Shown: positions 4,426 through 7,408 of the stretch, one piece after another | Numbering within the stretch: position 1 is the first letter of the stretch | How the letters are laid out: every line of letters begins with the position of its first letter | Assembly (NCBI GenBank): GCA_017617145.1 | Contig: JAFZWX010000083.1 | Coordinates: forward strand, 1 to 7,408 | Origin: Treponema sp. | GTDB taxonomy: Bacteria > Spirochaetota > Spirochaetia > Treponematales > Treponemataceae | Reading direction: 5' to 3' | DNA length: 7,408 bases | Notes under the pieces: model-generated | The model's input: the letters and a program-made list of their open reading frames with translations, nothing else | Database searches by the model: none | What the model was told of the DNA's origin: nothing | Translations under genes and position numbers: made by a program

Positions 4426-6903
4426 CTAACCTAAAGTAATGTCAACATTAAATTCCTTCTTACCTTCAACGAAAGGCACTACGCAGCCTTCAACAGAAGT
4501 TCCGTCTACAACCATACTCTTTACGCCCTTGCAAACGTGTGAAGGGTTTTTGATTGTGATGTTGTATTTAGCCCCACGGAAAAGTCTGGTTGCTGTAAAT
4601 CCGTCCCAGGCAGCTGGAATTGAAGGGTCTACTTTAAGTCCGTCAAAGTCCGGCTGGATTCCAAGAATGTACTGGCTGATTGCAACCATGTTCCAGGCAG
4701 CTGTACCTGTAAGCCAAGAGTTTTTGCCCTGACCAAAGTTCTTGCCTGTCTGGCCAATGTCGCTACCAGCGTCTTTACCGCCAATCATCTGACCGTATAC
4801 ATAAGGTTCTGTCTTGTGAAGGTCAGAAGTTTCTTCTGTAAAGGCAGGTGCAATTTCTGAGTAGTACTTGAATGCCTGGTCGCCTTCGCCTGCATAAGCT
4901 GCTGCACAAATAATCCATGCGTTGTTGTGGGTAAAGATACCGGCATTTTCTTTGTATCCGCCAGGATATGTAGAAATCTCACCGTACTGAATGTAGTACT
5001 TGCTGAATGCAGGATTGTTCAAAACAAGTCCGTGCTTTGTGTTCAGGCGTTCATCAATACTTGCCAGAGTTTTCTTTGCGGCATCCTTATCAATATCAGA
5101 CATGATTGCAAAGCCCTGTGGCTCAATGAAAATCTGTCCTTCTTCGCATTCCTTAGAACCCATCTTCTGGCCGTTTGCGTCGTATGCACGCATGAACCAG
5201 TTTCCGTCCCAGGCGCTTTCCATCATAACTTTCTTCATCTTGTCAATTTCTGCCTGAGCTTTTGCTGCTTCGTCGGCCTTACCCAAGTGATTCAAGATTC
5301 CAACAAAGTTTGGTCCAACGTATGTGAACAAAGCGGCAACAAATACAGATTCTGCAACCTTAGAATAGCCGCCTTCTGCCTTGAACTTAGGATTTGTATA
5401 TGTCTGGAAGCTTTCACCCGGTGTGTCAGAAAAGCATGAAAGGTTAATACAGTCGTTCCAGTCTGCACGCATTGCAAGTGGAAGTCCGTGTGGTCCAAGA
5501 TTATTTACAATGTGGTAGAAACTTACAGTCAAGTGATCAAGCATTGACTTAGCCTTAGACTCATCGTTGTCGTAAGGAACCTTTGCGTCGAGGATTGACC
5601 AGTCGCCTGTTTCCTTGATGTATGCAGAAACAGAAAGAATCATCCACAATGGGTCGTCAGAGAAGTCGCCGCCGATGTCTGCGTTTCCTTTTTTAGTCAA
5701 AGGCTGGTACTGGTGGTAACATCCGCCGTCCTCAAGCTGTGTTGAAGCAATATCAATCAGGCGTTCGCGAGCACGGTCTGGAATCTGGTGAACAAAGCCC
5801 AAGATATCCTGGTTAGAATCACGGAAGCCCATACCTCGTCCAATTCCCGACTCAAAATATGAAGCCGAACGTGAAAGGTTGAATGTAACCATACACTGAT
5901 ACTGATTCCAGATATTTACCATGCGGTTTACTTTGTCTTCCGGTGTGTTTACGTTGAGGATGCCCAAAAGCTTATCCCAGTAAGCACGGAGTTCTTTCAT
6001 TCCGGCTGCAAACTTTTCTGGAGTGTTGTATTTTTCGATCATTGCAAGAGCAGTTTCTTTGTTGATTGTCTTGCCGTCTGCTTCGAACTTCTTTTCAACA
6101 GGCATTTCTACGTAGCCAAGAACAAATACCAAAGTCTTAGACTCGCCTGCCTTAAGAGTGATTTCCTTATAATGTGATGCAATTGGAGACCATCCGTCTG
6201 CAAGAGAGTTGCTGCAGCCACCCTTCAAAACCTGTTCCGGATTATGGAAGCCGTTGTACAATCCAATAAAGCTGTCGCGGTCTGTGTCGTAGCCGTCAAT
6301 CTTGTCGTTTACAGAATAGAATGCATAGTGATTGCGGCGGTCGCGGTATTCAGTTTTATGATATATTACAGAATCTTTGATTTCTACGCGTCCTGTAGAA
6401 AAGTTTCGCTGGAAGTTTGTGCAGTCATCCTGAGCATCCCAAAGACACCATTCAGCAAATGACCAGAACTTGAAAGTCTTGTCGGCACCACTTTCGTTAG
6501 TAAGAACAACCTGCTGAACTTCGCCGTTGTAATCCTGTGGAACAAAGAATGTAACCTGAGCCTTCAAGCCGTTCTTTTTACCGGTAATGATTGTATAGCC
6601 CATACCGTGGCGGCATTCGTAAGCGTCCAGTTCAGTCTTTACAGGAGACCATCCCGGGTTCCAGATTGTACCATTGTCGTTGATGTAAAAATATCGTCCG
6701 CCCATGTCGATTGGTATGTTGTTGTAGCGGTAACGTGTAATGCGGCGAAGGCGTGCGTCTTTGTAGAAGCTGTAGCCTCCTGCTGTATTTGAAATTAACG
6801 AGAAAAATCCCTGTGTTCCAAGGTAGTTAATCCAGGGATACGGTGTGCGAGGAGTTTCAATAACATACTCGCGGTTGGCGTCATCAAAGTGTCCAAACTT
6901 CAT
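4426..6903 (-). CDS. cbp: Cellobiose phosphorylase, GH94
   Basis: This 825-residue enzyme splits cellobiose with inorganic phosphate to alpha-glucose 1-phosphate and glucose, saving ATP, in the cytoplasm. Length and sequence match bacterial cellobiose phosphorylases throughout. The order is an N-terminal beta-sandwich (about 1-290; [22 protein letters not shown]), a helical linker, an (alpha/alpha)6 barrel (about 325-745) and a C-terminal beta domain. The substrate-site segment [12 protein letters not shown] (355-366) carries R356 and D362. The catalytic acid is D484 in RADWNDC (479-485). The phosphate-site region is [14 protein letters not shown] (650-663, E652 and H659). By comparison with the Cellvibrio gilvus enzyme these correspond to R362, D368 and D490. 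The segment 708-728 before KNSWLTG looks somewhat longer than in the clostridial enzyme. AGGAGA (6911-6916) lies 7 nt before the ATG. No signal peptide. The cellobiose assignment is more likely than cellodextrin or chitobiose. Confidence 0.95.
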   Translation of the reverse strand: MKFGHFDDANREYVIETPRTPYPWINYLGTQGFFSLISNTAGGYSFYKDARLRRITRYRYNNIPIDMGGRYFYINDNGTIWNPGWSPVKTELDAYECRHGMGYTIITGKKNGLKAQVTFFVPQDYNGEVQQVVLTNESGADKTFKFWSFAEWCLWDAQDDCTNFQRNFSTGRVEIKDSVIYHKTEYRDRRNHYAFYSVNDKIDGYDTDRDSFIGLYNGFHNPEQVLKGGCSNSLADGWSPIASHYKEITLKAGESKTLVFVLGYVEMPVEKKFEADGKTINKETALAMIEKYNTPEKFAAGMKELRAYWDKLLGILNVNTPEDKVNRMVNIWNQYQCMVTFNLSRSASYFESGIGRGMGFRDSNQDILGFVHQIPDRARERLIDIASTQLEDGGCYHQYQPLTKKGNADIGGDFSDDPLWMILSVSAYIKETGDWSILDAKVPYDNDESKAKSMLDHLTVSFYHIVNNLGPHGLPLAMRADWNDCINLSCFSDTPGESFQTYTNPKFKAEGGYSKVAESVFVAALFTYVGPNFVGILNHLGKADEAAKAQAEIDKMKKVMMESAWDGNWFMRAYDANGQKMGSKECEEGQIFIEPQGFAIMSDIDKDAAKKTLASIDERLNTKHGLVLNNPAFSKYYIQYGEISTYPGGYKENAGIFTHNNAWIICAAAYAGEGDQAFKYYSEIAPAFTEETSDLHKTEPYVYGQMIGGKDAGSDIGQTGKNFGQGKNSWLTGTAAWNMVAISQYILGIQPDFDGLKVDPSIPAAWDGFTATRLFRGAKYNITIKNPSHVCKGVKSMVVDGTSVEGCVVPFVEGKKEFNVDITLG

Positions 6904-6943
6904 GAACGGATCTCCTATAAATTATTTGAAGTGTGATTTTTTC

Positions 6944-6972
6944 ATTATAATAGAGAAGTCTCAGATTTTCAA
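6944..6972 (-). promoter_or_regulatory. Sigma-70-type promoter of the cellobiose phosphorylase gene
   Basis: On the minus strand TTGAAA (6967-6972, 5 of 6), a 17-nt spacer and a perfect TATAAT (6944-6949) predict a start near 6937 and a leader of about 34 nt that includes the AGGAGA ribosome site. Upstream of it lies an imperfect dyad, CACC-CTAA-GGTG (6987-6998), a possible control site shared with glpK. Confidence 0.7.
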
Positions 6973-7013
6973 GGTTATAGGGGAAACACCCTAAGGTGAA
7001 AAAAAATTTGCTT

Positions 7014-7035
7014 TATACTGATAGCAATGCTATCA
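7014..7035 (+). promoter_or_regulatory. glpK -10 region with an overlapping perfect dyad (operator-like)
   Basis: TATACT (7014-7019) is a likely -10, but no recognisable -35 lies 16-18 nt upstream. TGATAGCA (7019-7026) and TGCTATCA (7028-7035) form a perfect dyad around one central A, starting at the last base of the -10 and covering the expected start of transcription. A bound regulator there would block initiation. The weak -35 also leaves room for an activator. Identity of the regulator is not visible in the window. Confidence 0.5.
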
Positions 7036-7042
7036 TTACGGT

Positions 7043-7408
7043 ATGAGCGATTCTAATAAAAAATATGTAATTTCTTTGGACGAGGGAACGACTTCTTGCA
7101 GAGCCGTTCTTTATGACAAAAATGGTGAGCCGATTGGTTCTAAGCAGCGCGAATTTAATCAGATTTATCCGCATCCGGGCTGGGTTGAGCATGATGCAGA
7201 AGAAATTTTTAAGTGCCAGCTTAAAGTTCTTCAAAGTCTGCTTATTGAAAAAGAAATCCGCCACGACGAAATTGCTGCAATTGGAATTACGAATCAGCGC
7301 GAAACTGTTGTAATCTGGGATAAAAAAACCGGAAAGCCTGTTTACAATGCTATTGTCTGGCAATGCCGCCGAACTGCCGATTACTGTGAAAAACTCATGG
7401 CAGACGGC
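7043..7408 (+). CDS. glpK: Glycerol kinase GlpK, N-terminal part
   Basis: This is the first 122 residues of a protein of about 500; the rest runs off the right edge. GlpK phosphorylates glycerol to sn-glycerol 3-phosphate with ATP in the cytoplasm, trapping it for lipid synthesis or glycolysis. The FGGY-kinase phosphate motif is LDEGTTSCRAV (12-22), where E14 replaces the usual Gln. Glycerol-kinase hallmarks follow: REFNQIYPHPGWVEHD (36-51), the glycerol-contacting Arg and Glu in ITNQRET (82-88, R86 and E87), and NAIVWQCRRTA (102-112). These separate it from xylulokinase and other FGGY kinases. ATG 7043 places the motifs at normal positions. No clear Shine-Dalgarno precedes it (ATTACGGT). It is divergent from the cellobiose phosphorylase gene across a 139-nt gap. 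Confidence 0.95.
   Translation, partial: MSDSNKKYVISLDEGTTSCRAVLYDKNGEPIGSKQREFNQIYPHPGWVEHDAEEIFKCQLKVLQSLLIEKEIRHDEIAAIGITNQRETVVIWDKKTGKPVYNAIVWQCRRTADYCEKLMADG

Noticed and set aside
4927..5439. A 170-codon plus-strand frame inside the GH94 gene.
   Set aside because: It is antisense to conserved GH94 catalytic-barrel sequence and rich in Cys/Phe from reversed codons; a shadow.
1..7408. CRISPR arrays, tRNA or rRNA genes, insertion sequences.
   Set aside because: No regularly spaced repeats, no tRNA-like cloverleaf with a CCA-proximal acceptor and T-loop, and no transposase-like reading frame were seen on either strand.

Overview
The window looks like chromosomal DNA from an AT-leaning, anaerobic, plant-carbohydrate-using bacterium. 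A gut or rumen type Treponema (Spirochaetes) is my best guess, from the combination of genes and the style of the proteins. That is inference, because there is no rRNA or marker gene in the window to prove it.

Layout. Positions 1-691 (minus) hold the N-terminal 230 codons of miaB, a tRNA methylthiotransferase. Positions 692-1576 are an accessory-looking stretch. It contains a tandem 12-mer, a perfect 12-bp-arm dyad, an AT-rich orphan gene (852-1388) that resembles a phage 'polyvalent protein' domain, and, on the minus strand, a well-formed promoter and intrinsic terminator that enclose an apparent small RNA of about 87 nt. Positions 1577-3225 (plus) are a translationally coupled pair: folE2 (GTP cyclohydrolase IB) and a divergent PfkB-family sugar kinase. 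Positions 3311-4279 (plus) encode a cytoplasmic GH43 glycosidase. Positions 4426-6903 (minus) encode a GH94 cellobiose phosphorylase. These two genes converge on an elaborate nested inverted-repeat element (4300-4421) with a bidirectional terminator at its centre. From 7043 to the window end (plus) is the first quarter of glpK (glycerol kinase), divergent from the GH94 gene.

How the genes fit together. The GH43 enzyme and cellobiose phosphorylase both lack signal peptides, so they would work in the cytoplasm on imported oligosaccharides: GH43 trimming pentose side groups, GH94 splitting cellobiose with phosphate to give glucose 1-phosphate and glucose. GlpK would feed glycerol into central metabolism. 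FolE2 makes the pterin precursor for folate and queuosine; why a sugar-kinase-like protein is coupled to it is unclear.

Most interesting points: (1) miaB and folE2 both have TATAAT exactly 6 nt before the ATG and no convincing Shine-Dalgarno, which predicts leaderless mRNAs; (2) the unassigned small RNA candidate lies convergent to the orphan gene; (3) the element at 4300-4421 has two hairpins related by compensatory changes with complementary loops; (4) the FolE2-coupled kinase has altered substrate and anion-hole motifs.
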